A stretch of DNA of 5,938 bases from Myxococcales bacterium (GCA_027005175.1 JALTMC010000380.1:12011-17948), one strand, 5' to 3'. Positions 1 through 5,694 are shown, counted from the first letter of the stretch. Translations and numbers: made by a program. The notes: generated by a model not told the origin, from the sequence alone.

Positions 1-722
1 CATTAACACAAGCCTCAAAATCGGCGTCGCATCGAGCGGCGGAAGCACCGATACCCAACGATCCATTTCCACATCCCTCGTCCCAAGAAGATCCTGTACC
101 GACCGCCGTTCACAAGTCATCCCAAGAAAATCCGGTACCGACAACAACTCGTAGCTCGTCACAGGAAAACCCAGCATCTGAGATAGACCGAAAATCATCG
201 GAAAAGAATGCCGTTCCATCGTGGTCTTATTCATCATCAAGCCAACTCACATCTTCCGTTCCAGAAAAGCCTCCTACACCTCCCAAACTTACAGAGTCGG
301 AAAAGAGAAGAGCTCGACTTCGCTCCTTCTCAGGACACCCAACGCCTCCTCCTGTTGCACCCCCTGCAAATACCACAAGGAAGGTGAATGTGCCTGCCGA
401 AGAGGAAATCCCCTTGTCCAAGGATCTGGAAGAGTTGTTACAATTTATGTTGGAAGAATGCGAGAGGATGAAACTTCATCAATGGATCAACCGCAAAAGC
501 TTTACAGCATACCTTCGACGTCACCTGTATCGCTATCAGGAATACAAGACGATCCCACTCGATCCATTGTGGGAAACGGTGCAAAAGATCCCGGGGATCA
601 ACCCTGTCATTATTCGACGATTTTTCCTCAACCTGGCCGCCAAGTCACCCAAGATACCGTTTGAGTTGCCTCCCTTACTACAAGAAGACTCTAGCTACTC
701 CTCGAAGGGGTCCAAATCGTAA
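1..722 (+). CDS. C-terminal part of an unrecognised protein with a repetitive Ser/Pro-rich linker (5' end outside window)
   Basis: The reading frame that begins at base 3 stays open to the TAA at 720-722, giving at least 239 residues. No ATG, GTG or TTG occurs in this frame before a GTG at 384, so the real start lies left of the window and 384 is best read as an internal valine. Residues 1 to about 125 are low complexity, rich in Ser, Pro, Thr, Lys and Glu, and include about four copies of a 13-residue unit of the type SSQENPVPT (bases 78-233). After about residue 130 the sequence becomes a more ordinary, probably helical domain of about 95 residues with LEELLQFMLEE, an aromatic and basic stretch (FTAYLRRHLYRYQEYK) and PGINPVIIRRFFLNLAAK. 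I do not recognise this domain. No membrane segment is visible. A long flexible linker joining an N-terminal domain to a small C-terminal domain is the most that can be inferred. No clear terminator follows. Confidence 0.7.
   Translation, partial: LTQASKSASHRAAEAPIPNDPFPHPSSQEDPVPTAVHKSSQENPVPTTTRSSSQENPASEIDRKSSEKNAVPSWSYSSSSQLTSSVPEKPPTPPKLTESEKRRARLRSFSGHPTPPPVAPPANTTRKVNVPAEEEIPLSKDLEELLQFMLEECERMKLHQWINRKSFTAYLRRHLYRYQEYKTIPLDPLWETVQKIPGINPVIIRRFFLNLAAKSPKIPFELPPLLQEDSSYSSKGSKS
78..233 (+). repeat. Four in-frame 39-bp (13-codon) degenerate repeats
   Basis: Units start at 78, 117, 156 and 195 and encode SSQEDPVPTAVHK, SSQENPVPTTTRS, SSQENPASEIDRK and SSEKNAVPSWSYS. The first 26 bases of units 1 and 2 differ at three positions, two of them synonymous, and unit 3 uses different codons for the same SSQENP core. 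This supports the region being translated and the unit being kept at protein level. The period is a multiple of three, so copy-number change would not shift the frame. Confidence 0.75.
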
Positions 723-879
723 GCGAATACGTTACTCTCACAATTCGCCCTCCTGCCTCCATCCATCTCCGTTTGATCCACATCAAATACCAGATTGACT
801 TTCAATAAGACCACTCCAATTTTCTAGCCTAATATCAATAGAGCCACGGTGTCTGACCTTATCCAAAAGGAAAAACAAA

Positions 880-1233
880 ATGACGACCACCAACTTTGAA
901 GATATCAAACGAGAACTCGAAGCAAAGAAGAAGAGTTTAACCACACGATTAAATAAGATCAACCGACATCTTCGTCAGGCGGATGGTCCTCTTAGTGCTG
1001 ATTCACAGGAACAGGCGCAAGAATTGGAGAATGAAGAAGTCCTACAAGCACTAGGAACATCCGGTAGGGAGGAGGTCAAAAAGATCAGCATGGCCCTCCA
1101 ACGCATCGAAGCAGGAACATACAATGAGTGCTCTGAGTGTGGTGATGACATTGCAGAGAGACGCTTACAGGCTCTCCCCTATACGCATTTATGTATTGAA
1201 TGCGCCACGGAAGCGGAAGCCAACTCATCATGA
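880..1233 (+). CDS. Short DksA/TraR-family C4 zinc-finger transcriptional regulator
   Basis: This is a 117-residue protein. Residues 6-80 form a highly charged helical hairpin (coiled coil). Residues 84-108 form a four-cysteine zinc finger, C84-x2-C87-x17-C105-x2-C108, inside CSECGDDIAERRLQALPYTH and LCIEC. Family members bind RNA polymerase through the secondary channel and, with ppGpp, alter initiation at stress-responsive promoters. Compared from memory with E. coli DksA (151 residues, cysteines 114/117/135/138, tip D71, D74, A76), this protein aligns without gaps at an offset of 30 residues: D41-x-x-E44-x-A46 occupies the tip position. It therefore lacks about 30 N-terminal residues and has Glu in place of the second tip Asp. 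An AAGGA at 867-871, 8 bases before the ATG, supports the start. The gene stands alone, 157 bases after the previous gene, and its stop codon lies in a duplicated 18-base segment. Family assignment is secure; equivalence to true DksA is not. Confidence 0.93.
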   Translation: MTTTNFEDIKRELEAKKKSLTTRLNKINRHLRQADGPLSADSQEQAQELENEEVLQALGTSGREEVKKISMALQRIEAGTYNECSECGDDIAERRLQALPYTHLCIECATEAEANSS

Positions 1234-1256
1234 AAACAGAAGCCAGTTCATCATGA
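1216..1256 (+). repeat. Direct repeat of the 3' end of the DksA-like gene (23-bp period)
   Basis: GAAGCCAACTCATCATGA (1216-1233, the last codons and TGA of the regulator gene) recurs as GAAGCCAGTTCATCATGA at 1239-1256, with two mismatches in 18 bases and a five-base spacer. The second copy lies outside the gene, so it appears to be a duplicated gene end rather than functional coding sequence. Confidence 0.7.
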
Positions 1257-1314
1257 GTAGAGCCCTATCCCACATAATGCAGGAACATTCTGCTACGAGA
1301 GACAAATCCCGAGA

Positions 1315-1432
1315 CCTGCTTCGTCAAGGTGATAAAGACATTCACCCTGTTACCGAAACTCAACAGTGCTTGGCTTAGACCTGATGCCTGCTTCGTTAAG
1401 ATGGCAAGAACATTCACCCAATGTCCAAAAAC
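1315..1432 (+). repeat. Imperfect 72-bp-period direct repeat upstream of the macro-domain gene
   Basis: A 33-base segment starting CCTGCTTCGT at 1315 recurs at 1387 with about six mismatches, ending in CATTCACCC in both. A shorter third echo of the GAACATTC end is at 1283-1290 (the others are at 1337-1343 and 1408-1415). The period is 24 codons, and the frame of the downstream macro gene is open from 1278 through this region, so on paper it encodes a repeated CFVK-x3-TFT-x2-PK peptide. The good ribosome-binding site at 1445-1450 makes this untranslated leader more likely. It fills most of the 224-base gap between the DksA-like and macro genes. Confidence 0.6.
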
Positions 1433-1444
1433 AAGATCCTTGAA

Positions 1445-1450
1445 AGGAGA
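1445..1450 (+). promoter_or_regulatory. Ribosome-binding site of the macro-domain gene
   Basis: AGGAGA is placed 7 bases before the ATG at 1458. It decides the start against an in-frame GTG at 1329, which would add 43 residues of repeat-derived sequence that does not resemble the macro fold. Confidence 0.75.
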
Positions 1451-1457
1451 AGTGGAT

Positions 1458-1961
1458 ATGATCCGAGAAGTAAGTGGAGACATCCTCTTCACACAAGCCC
1501 ACGCCATGGCCCACGGTGTGGCACCCAATGATAACTTTGCACACGGATTGGCCCTGGCTTTGCGAGAGAGATGGCCTGTGATGTACAAAGACTTCCGCAG
1601 CCACTGCCATCAATTCCACCCCAAGCCGGGGGAATTATGGACCTGGGGAGGTGTCGGGGGGGTACGTATTGTCAACTTGATGACCCAAGAAGGCGCGTAC
1701 GAATTGGGCTCCCGACCCGGGAAAGCCAGTATCGAGAATGTCAATCAATGTATGCGGGAACTCAAAAAAGAGGTCATCCACAGAGGCTTCACAAGCCTCG
1801 CGATGCCACGACTTGCCACAGGAGTCGGTGGACTTGAGTGGGAGGTCGTTCGCCCTGTCGTGTACAAACATTTGAAAGAACTGCATATCCCCATCGTCAT
1901 CTACGTCAACTACCAACACGGCCAGAGAGCGGAAGAGAAACTTCCCCAATTCAGCGCATAG
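1458..1961 (+). CDS. Stand-alone macro-domain protein (ADP-ribose-binding fold)
   Basis: This 167-residue protein is a single macro domain, a usual length. Visible hallmarks are SGDIL at residues 6-10, the ligand-loop region AHGVAPNDNFAHGLALALR at 18-36, IVNLMTQEGA at 71-80, and MPRLATGVGGLEW at 116-128, followed by a final strand IPIVIYVNY. Macro domains bind ADP-ribose or remove it from proteins, nucleic acids or small metabolites in the cytoplasm. The order of motifs is closest, from memory, to the TARG1/ALC1/DarG type rather than the MacroD type. At the positions of the TARG1 catalytic Lys84 and Asp125 this protein appears to have Gln77 and Gly124, so it may bind ADP-ribose, use other residues, or act on another ligand. 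No DarT-like toxin gene is adjacent, which argues against a DarTG pair. The start is set by AGGAGA 7 bases upstream. A G7 run (1656-1662) sits in the coding sequence. The gene converges with the DTW gene. Confidence 0.9.
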   Translation: MIREVSGDILFTQAHAMAHGVAPNDNFAHGLALALRERWPVMYKDFRSHCHQFHPKPGELWTWGGVGGVRIVNLMTQEGAYELGSRPGKASIENVNQCMRELKKEVIHRGFTSLAMPRLATGVGGLEWEVVRPVVYKHLKELHIPIVIYVNYQHGQRAEEKLPQFSA

Positions 1962-1962
1962 A

Positions 1963-1983
1963 TCAGCCTTGTATACAGGCTGA
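1963..1983. terminator. Possible hairpin between convergent genes
   Basis: TCAGCC (1963-1968) and GGCTGA (1978-1983) are complementary and flank TTGTATACA, whose last eight bases are self-complementary. The RNA could form an 8-bp stem with one bulged base and a short loop. It lies one base after the macro stop codon and faces the end of the DTW gene, where a bidirectional terminator would be expected. There is no T-run on either side, so an intrinsic terminator is only a weak inference. Confidence 0.3.
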
Positions 1984-1991
1984 CTCACTTC

Positions 1992-2110
1992 TCAGGAAGC
2001 GGTTCAATCACCACCCTCGGTTCCCTCCTTTTCACCTTCGAGTTCTGCGACATTCAGGATGCGGTTCAATCACCACCCTCGGTTCCCACCTTTTCTCGTT
2101 CGAGTTCTGC
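1992..2110. repeat. Tandem 62-bp duplication of the 3' end of the DTW gene
   Basis: Bases 1992-2048 and 2054-2110 match over 57 positions with four differences (1998/2060, 2026/2088, 2034/2096, 2036/2098). On the - strand the 2054-2110 copy contains the last 14 codons and stop of the DTW gene (2066-2110, AELEREKVGTEGGD-stop). The other copy would read AELEGEKEGTEGGD-stop but lies beyond the gene's stop and, with a period of 62, in another frame. It appears to be a duplicated gene tail left in the spacer. Confidence 0.85.
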
Positions 2111-2719
2111 TAAATATCTCTCCACAGAGATGCTTCGCTTCATCGCCCGATAATGAAGAACCATCCTCTCAAACAACTCGTCCAGTTGTTTCGCTTTCTC
2201 TGCCCCCTCAAACGTTTCGACTGCCCGAGCAATGGCCTCGATCGTAGCCATGGTCCAGTCGTGTGGCTTCTGACGAATTCGATCGGTCTCCATAGACGCT
2301 GGCCATAGGGATAACCGAGGCAGCATACGCACTGCTTCCATCCGTTGTGACATACGACGAGCTTGTCGCCATGTTGCATCCAGAATCACCAGCTTGTCCG
2401 GTTTGGGAAACTCCTCTTTCCCACCTAGCCCAGGAGCCCCACCTGTCGATGGATACATCAACCAAACACTCTCCCCCTCCAACACAGAAGGATTATAGTT
2501 ACTATCCACTGCACCAAAGTCCATCAATGTACAATTGCTCAATGCCATCGCCGCCAAACGACCCGAATTCGATGTTTTGTAAGCTTCCTTAAAGTTTCTC
2601 ACAATCACAAAATGAACCTCTGTTTCAATTCGCGGTACCAGCTCACAAAGACACCACGGCTCACGCATAAAACACTGACGACATAAACCATTCATATCTC
2701 TTGGAGTATAGGAACGCAT
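2066..2719 (-). CDS. DTW-domain tRNA-uridine aminocarboxypropyltransferase
   Basis: This 217-residue protein matches the DTW (TDD) family, which uses S-adenosylmethionine to add a 3-amino-3-carboxypropyl group to uridine in tRNA (acp3U); the E. coli member is TapT/YfiP. Seen here: an N-terminal cysteine cluster C13-x2-C16-x6-C23-x-C25 that probably binds zinc, a conserved NSGRLA at residues 51-56 (NTGRLA in most members), the signature D-x-T-W as DATW at 114-117 followed by RQARRM, and a late DWTMATIEAIARA segment at 154-166. The length is normal for the bacterial family. I chose the ATG at 2719, with GAGG five bases upstream, over an in-frame ATG at 2770 because the extra 17 residues are encoded entirely by the duplicated leader and precede the family's usual start. 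The gene is the last of three on this strand, 125 bases after the acyltransferase. Its final codons lie in a 62-bp tandem duplication. The exact tRNA position modified cannot be deduced. Confidence 0.92.
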   Translation of the reverse strand: MRSYTPRDMNGLCRQCFMREPWCLCELVPRIETEVHFVIVRNFKEAYKTSNSGRLAAMALSNCTLMDFGAVDSNYNPSVLEGESVWLMYPSTGGAPGLGGKEEFPKPDKLVILDATWRQARRMSQRMEAVRMLPRLSLWPASMETDRIRQKPHDWTMATIEAIARAVETFEGAEKAKQLDELFERMVLHYRAMKRSISVERYLAELEREKVGTEGGD

Positions 2720-2723
2720 AAAG

Positions 2724-2831
2724 ACCTCACTTCCCTCCCATGATTTCAACACATCATTACAAAACGTCAAACCATAAAATACAGTCTTTCAGACAAACCT
2801 CACTTCCCCCCCATGATTTCAACACATCATT
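2724..2831. repeat. 73-bp-period direct repeat in the DTW gene leader, including its ribosome-binding region
   Basis: Bases 2724-2758 and 2797-2831 are identical over 35 positions except one (2736 T, 2809 C). On the - strand each copy ends in a purine-rich GGGAGGGAAGTGAGGT-like stretch. The copy nearest the DTW ATG supplies that gene's ribosome-binding site; the other copy, 73 bases upstream, is not followed by a usable start codon. The region occupies most of the 125-base gap between acyltransferase and DTW genes. Confidence 0.85.
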
Positions 2832-2852
2832 GGGTTCCAACACATCATTGGA
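2817..2852. repeat. 18-bp tandem duplication over the acyltransferase stop codon
   Basis: TTTCAACACATCATTGGG (2817-2834) is followed immediately by TTCCAACACATCATTGGA (2835-2852), with two mismatches. The right copy contains the acyltransferase TGA (- strand, 2847-2845). The left copy overlaps the end of the 73-bp-period repeat, so two separate duplication events are nested here. Confidence 0.75.
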
Positions 2853-3432
2853 CTTGTTCTTCATCTTCGGCACGAAGTCGGATGCGGTTGTAGTTTTCGG
2901 GAAACTTCCCCTTAATATCTTTGTAAAAGTCACGTATTTTGTCCATGTCTGCGCGCAAGTCATCCGAAGGCATAATGGTTGGACCAAACCCTCCCCGCTT
3001 GGCTGCATAGTCTAAAAAGCTCAAAACGATGGGGACATTTGCCTCTCTCGCAATATAATAAAAGCCCGACTTCCAATAATCTCTATGACTACGTGTTCCT
3101 TCCGGAGGAATGGCAAGCGAGATTTGTTTACTCTTCGCAATGATCTCCGCAACTTGCTTTACAGCATTATTGCTGGAACGCCGATCGATCGGAATACCAC
3201 CCAAAAACTTCATAAACCAACCAAAGGGAAACTTAAACAAAGAGTGTTTTCCCAGCCAAGAAATATGTAAATCAAAGACATAGGCATAGGCGAGCATAAA
3301 GATAAGATCCCAGTTGGAGGTGTGAGGTGCTGCAATCAGGACATATTTATCTGGTTTGGGTCGCTCCCCTACCTTTTCCCAACCAAAAATCCAAAGAACA
3401 AAATGCCCCAACCATCGCTTCAACAACTTCAT
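2845..3432 (-). CDS. Lysophospholipid (1-acyl-glycerol-3-phosphate) acyltransferase-family protein
   Basis: This is a 195-residue PlsC-type acyltransferase. Motif I, H-x4-D, is HTSNWD at residues 37-42; motif II contains FKFPFGWFMKFLGGIPIDRR at 66-85; motif III is PPEGTRS at 109-115; and VPIVLSFLDYAAKRGGFGP at about 133-151 fits motif IV. Such enzymes transfer an acyl chain to lysophosphatidate or a related acceptor at the inner membrane face; the hydrophobic N-terminus (LLKRWLGHFVLWIFGW) fits membrane association. At under 200 residues it belongs to the short subgroup, and the exact acceptor is not determinable from sequence. I place the start at the ATG at 3432; a TTG at 3435 directly before it is also possible, since the AGGA at 3445-3442 lies 9 or 6 bases upstream of the two. 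It lies 258 bases downstream of the peptidase gene and 125 bases upstream of the DTW gene on the same strand. Its stop codon is inside an 18-bp tandem repeat. Confidence 0.92.
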   Translation of the reverse strand: MKLLKRWLGHFVLWIFGWEKVGERPKPDKYVLIAAPHTSNWDLIFMLAYAYVFDLHISWLGKHSLFKFPFGWFMKFLGGIPIDRRSSNNAVKQVAEIIAKSKQISLAIPPEGTRSHRDYWKSGFYYIAREANVPIVLSFLDYAAKRGGFGPTIMPSDDLRADMDKIRDFYKDIKGKFPENYNRIRLRAEDEEQVQ

Positions 3433-3537
3433 CAATATACATCCTTCCTCTTAATAATGCTGCCCGACAACAACATGGATTTGCTTGAGAGTCAACAAGG
3501 TTTCACACTCCAGACCCATGCCCATCAGAACCCCTCC

Positions 3538-3660
3538 CACATGAAAACAACCCCGAATCCTCGGATGCAAAGGGTAAACCCTGACACCTCTTCGGACCAC
3601 TCACATGGAAACAACCCCAAACCCTCGGATGCAAAAGGCAAACCCTGACACCTCTTCGGA
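3538..3660. repeat. 64-bp-period direct repeat between the peptidase and acyltransferase genes
   Basis: Bases 3538-3596 and 3602-3660 match over 59 positions with five differences and no gaps. Both copies are non-coding on present evidence: they start 31 bases beyond the peptidase stop. A smaller echo, GGATTTGCTTG, occurs at both 3478-3488 and 3658-3668. I see no strong hairpin or T-run in the unit. The remainder of the 3433-3690 gap holds the acyltransferase leader (AGGAAGGA at 3442-3449) and no recognisable gene. Confidence 0.85.
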
Positions 3661-3690
3661 TTTGCTTGTTTTCCTGTGTGTATCAGAGCA

Positions 3691-5694
3691 CTAGAGAAAT
3701 CGTTGGAGATAGGCAGAGACAGTATTGTACCAAGTGCGGATGTTGCGGGGTTTGAGTATCCAATGATTTTCATCGGGAAACACAAGAAGTTCGGAAGGAA
3801 CACCATGCATCTGCAAGCTGTTAAACAACAACAATGCCTCACTAATCGGGACCCGATAATCTTTTTCACCATGGATAATCAAGGTAGGTGTTCTCCACTC
3901 GGAGACAAAGCGGTGGGGTGAATGCAACTCAAGAGCTTCTGTGTCTTTAAAGGGATGGAGCGCCTTTTCATAAGAAAACCATCCGGGCATGTCTGTTGTG
4001 CCGAAAAAGGCAGAGAAGTGGAACAAACCTGCATGGGAGATCATACACTTGAATCGATCCGTGTGACCTGCCAACCAATTCACCATATATCCACCAAAAG
4101 AACCGCCCATCGCACTGTATCGTTCACTATCGAGGTCATCACGCTCTACAAGAGCATCTGTCACACTGAGCAGATCGCGATAACATCGCCCCCCCCATTG
4201 GTTGTTCCAGATACCATCAATGAAAGCTTGACCTTCTCCTGTAGAGCCTCGTGGGTTGGGCAAAGCCATCGCATAGCCTTGGCTCACTAGAACCAAGGGA
4301 TTCCACCGCCAGTGCCAGCCGTCACTCCACTGACTCATGGGCCCACCGTGAATCCACAACAACCACGGGTGAAGAGGACTCTCGGGCCTTTTTGGAGTGA
4401 GTAAAAAAGACTGTATGTGTTGCCCGTCATCGGTGGGAGTCCGAAAGTCAGTCAACTCAAATAACGCCTCACCCTCTTCAGGAGAAAATCCCGATAAGTT
4501 GGCAAGCAGTGTTGGAGTGGCTTCGGATTCACAAGGCATCCAAAATGGCTCAGGAGGATGACGAAACTGATGTCGAATTCCAACCAGCGATGGCAGCCCT
4601 GGAACACACCGAAGACATTGATGTGTTCCACCACAAGAAGTGGAACTCAGACGTGTCACATCTTCGGTCTCCAAAGACACTTGAAAAATAGGAGCATACC
4701 CTCTATCTGCTGCGACCACAAACAGATGGCGACCGTCGCTAGACCACAGCACCGAAGTCGGCTTTCGATCCCAAGATGAAGCCAGAGGACGCCCCTCTCC
4801 AAGCGCAACATCAAACAGCCATAGCCCCGTCTCATACGAAGGTTTGCTCGTTCTCTTACCCCAGAGACATGCAATGGTCCTACCATCTGTTGAGAAGGTT
4901 GGAGCGCTCAATGAGATCCTCGACATCGCACCGATTTCACGCTGCCCTCCCGACTGTGTATCAAGCAACAACAGAGATTGGTCAGGCAGAAAATCTTCAC
5001 GCAACACAGACTGGTGTGTCACTACGACACAGCTACCATCCGGCGAGAGATCCCACGATGCCTCTCGATGCTCCCTGTCCGCTTCGGGAGTCAAGTCACG
5101 CCTCTCTCGCCCCTCTTCGTTATACGAGATAACATGGATCGCGGGCTCTTCCAGCCAATGATCCCACGAACGAATGGGCATCGAGCGATAATGCAACGCT
5201 GAAGGGCCGTTCTTCTTGCGGTCTGCTTGAAGATTACGCTGTTTTTCCAAAGGCACACCCAATAAGATGGAAGCCAAAACAATCAGCCTGTCTCCCTCCG
5301 AAGCAAAACGAAAACTTGAGACACCAAGAGGTTCATCCGTAAGGAGACAGGGCTCCCCTCCCTCCACAGGCATCAACCACACCTGAAACCGCTTGTCATC
5401 ACCGTGCTGAGGCTTCCCCTCTCTTGGATTGCGATTCGACAAAAACCCCAGACTCCCATCCCGCCGAAACCATGGAGCCTTGTCACGAGACGAACCCCAT
5501 GTGAGCCGAATCGGCTCAAAGCTCTTATCCATAGAGACTCTCCAAAGATCAGAGATATAGCAAGCACCTTCACTGTCCAGACGTGAAACCTCAACAGCAA
5601 GCCACGTTCCACATGGTGAAGGAGCAACCGACACCACACGCCCCAAAGCCGTAAGTCGCTCCACAGACAAACCAACCTCTGATGAGATCTTCAT
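3691..5694 (-). CDS. S9 (prolyl oligopeptidase-family) serine peptidase, cytoplasmic
   Basis: This 667-residue protein has the two-part architecture of S9 peptidases, most like the acylaminoacyl-peptidase/dipeptidyl-peptidase type (S9C). Residues 1 to about 400 look like a TolB/beta-propeller domain, with repeated strand-turn motifs such as FRRDGSLGFLS (76-86), LSPDGSCVVV (216-225), FSTDGRTIACLW (267-278) and WSSDGRHLFVV (317-327). The alpha/beta-hydrolase domain follows: HGGP (449-452, oxyanion region), NPRGSTGEGQAF (480-491), the nucleophile elbow MGGSFGGYM with Ser532, HGEKD with Asp612, and DENHW with His644. The whole catalytic triad is present, so it should be active, cleaving short peptides. 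There is no signal peptide, which fits a cytoplasmic enzyme. The ATG at 5694 is preceded by GGAG about ten bases upstream. A run of eight C on the + strand (4189-4196) encodes W-G-G at 500-502. It is the first of three - strand genes. Exact substrate preference cannot be read from sequence. Confidence 0.95.
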   Translation of the reverse strand: MKISSEVGLSVERLTALGRVVSVAPSPCGTWLAVEVSRLDSEGACYISDLWRVSMDKSFEPIRLTWGSSRDKAPWFRRDGSLGFLSNRNPREGKPQHGDDKRFQVWLMPVEGGEPCLLTDEPLGVSSFRFASEGDRLIVLASILLGVPLEKQRNLQADRKKNGPSALHYRSMPIRSWDHWLEEPAIHVISYNEEGRERRDLTPEADREHREASWDLSPDGSCVVVTHQSVLREDFLPDQSLLLLDTQSGGQREIGAMSRISLSAPTFSTDGRTIACLWGKRTSKPSYETGLWLFDVALGEGRPLASSWDRKPTSVLWSSDGRHLFVVAADRGYAPIFQVSLETEDVTRLSSTSCGGTHQCLRCVPGLPSLVGIRHQFRHPPEPFWMPCESEATPTLLANLSGFSPEEGEALFELTDFRTPTDDGQHIQSFLLTPKRPESPLHPWLLWIHGGPMSQWSDGWHWRWNPLVLVSQGYAMALPNPRGSTGEGQAFIDGIWNNQWGGRCYRDLLSVTDALVERDDLDSERYSAMGGSFGGYMVNWLAGHTDRFKCMISHAGLFHFSAFFGTTDMPGWFSYEKALHPFKDTEALELHSPHRFVSEWRTPTLIIHGEKDYRVPISEALLLFNSLQMHGVPSELLVFPDENHWILKPRNIRTWYNTVSAYLQRFL

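Noticed and set aside
384-722. Separate small gene starting at the GTG at 384
   Set aside because: The frame is open all the way to the left edge and encodes a conserved-looking 13-residue repeat upstream, and no ribosome-binding site precedes the GTG.
795-835. Promoter for the DksA-like gene: TTGACT at 795-800
   Set aside because: The -35-like box is good, but the sequence at 17-base spacing (AATTTT) is poor and the better TAATAT at 830-835 is 29 bases away.
1265-1588. Minus-strand open frame of 107 codons with an internal repeated peptide
   Set aside because: It overlaps the start of the macro gene antisense. Its repeat follows from the 72-base DNA repeat, which makes every frame periodic. 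No ribosome-binding site or family resemblance is seen.
1458-1961. DarG antitoxin of a DarTG toxin-antitoxin pair
   Set aside because: Neither neighbour resembles the DarT ADP-ribosyltransferase, the protein is a single macro domain without DarG's C-terminal part, and the key lysine is missing.
1992-3660. Regularly spaced repeats as a possible CRISPR array
   Set aside because: Each repeat type is present only two or three times, units are unrelated to one another, and they are tandem or overlapping rather than separated by unique spacers. No cas gene is present.
3525-3872. Minus-strand open frame of 115 codons across the end of the peptidase gene and the 64-bp repeat
   Set aside because: It lies in another frame over the conserved C-terminus of the peptidase, has a cysteine-rich random composition, and its repeated part is explained by the DNA duplication.
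3922-5202. Several + strand open frames of 60-122 codons opposite the peptidase gene
   Set aside because: They are antisense shadows of a 667-residue peptidase with an intact catalytic triad; none has a recognisable domain or convincing start.
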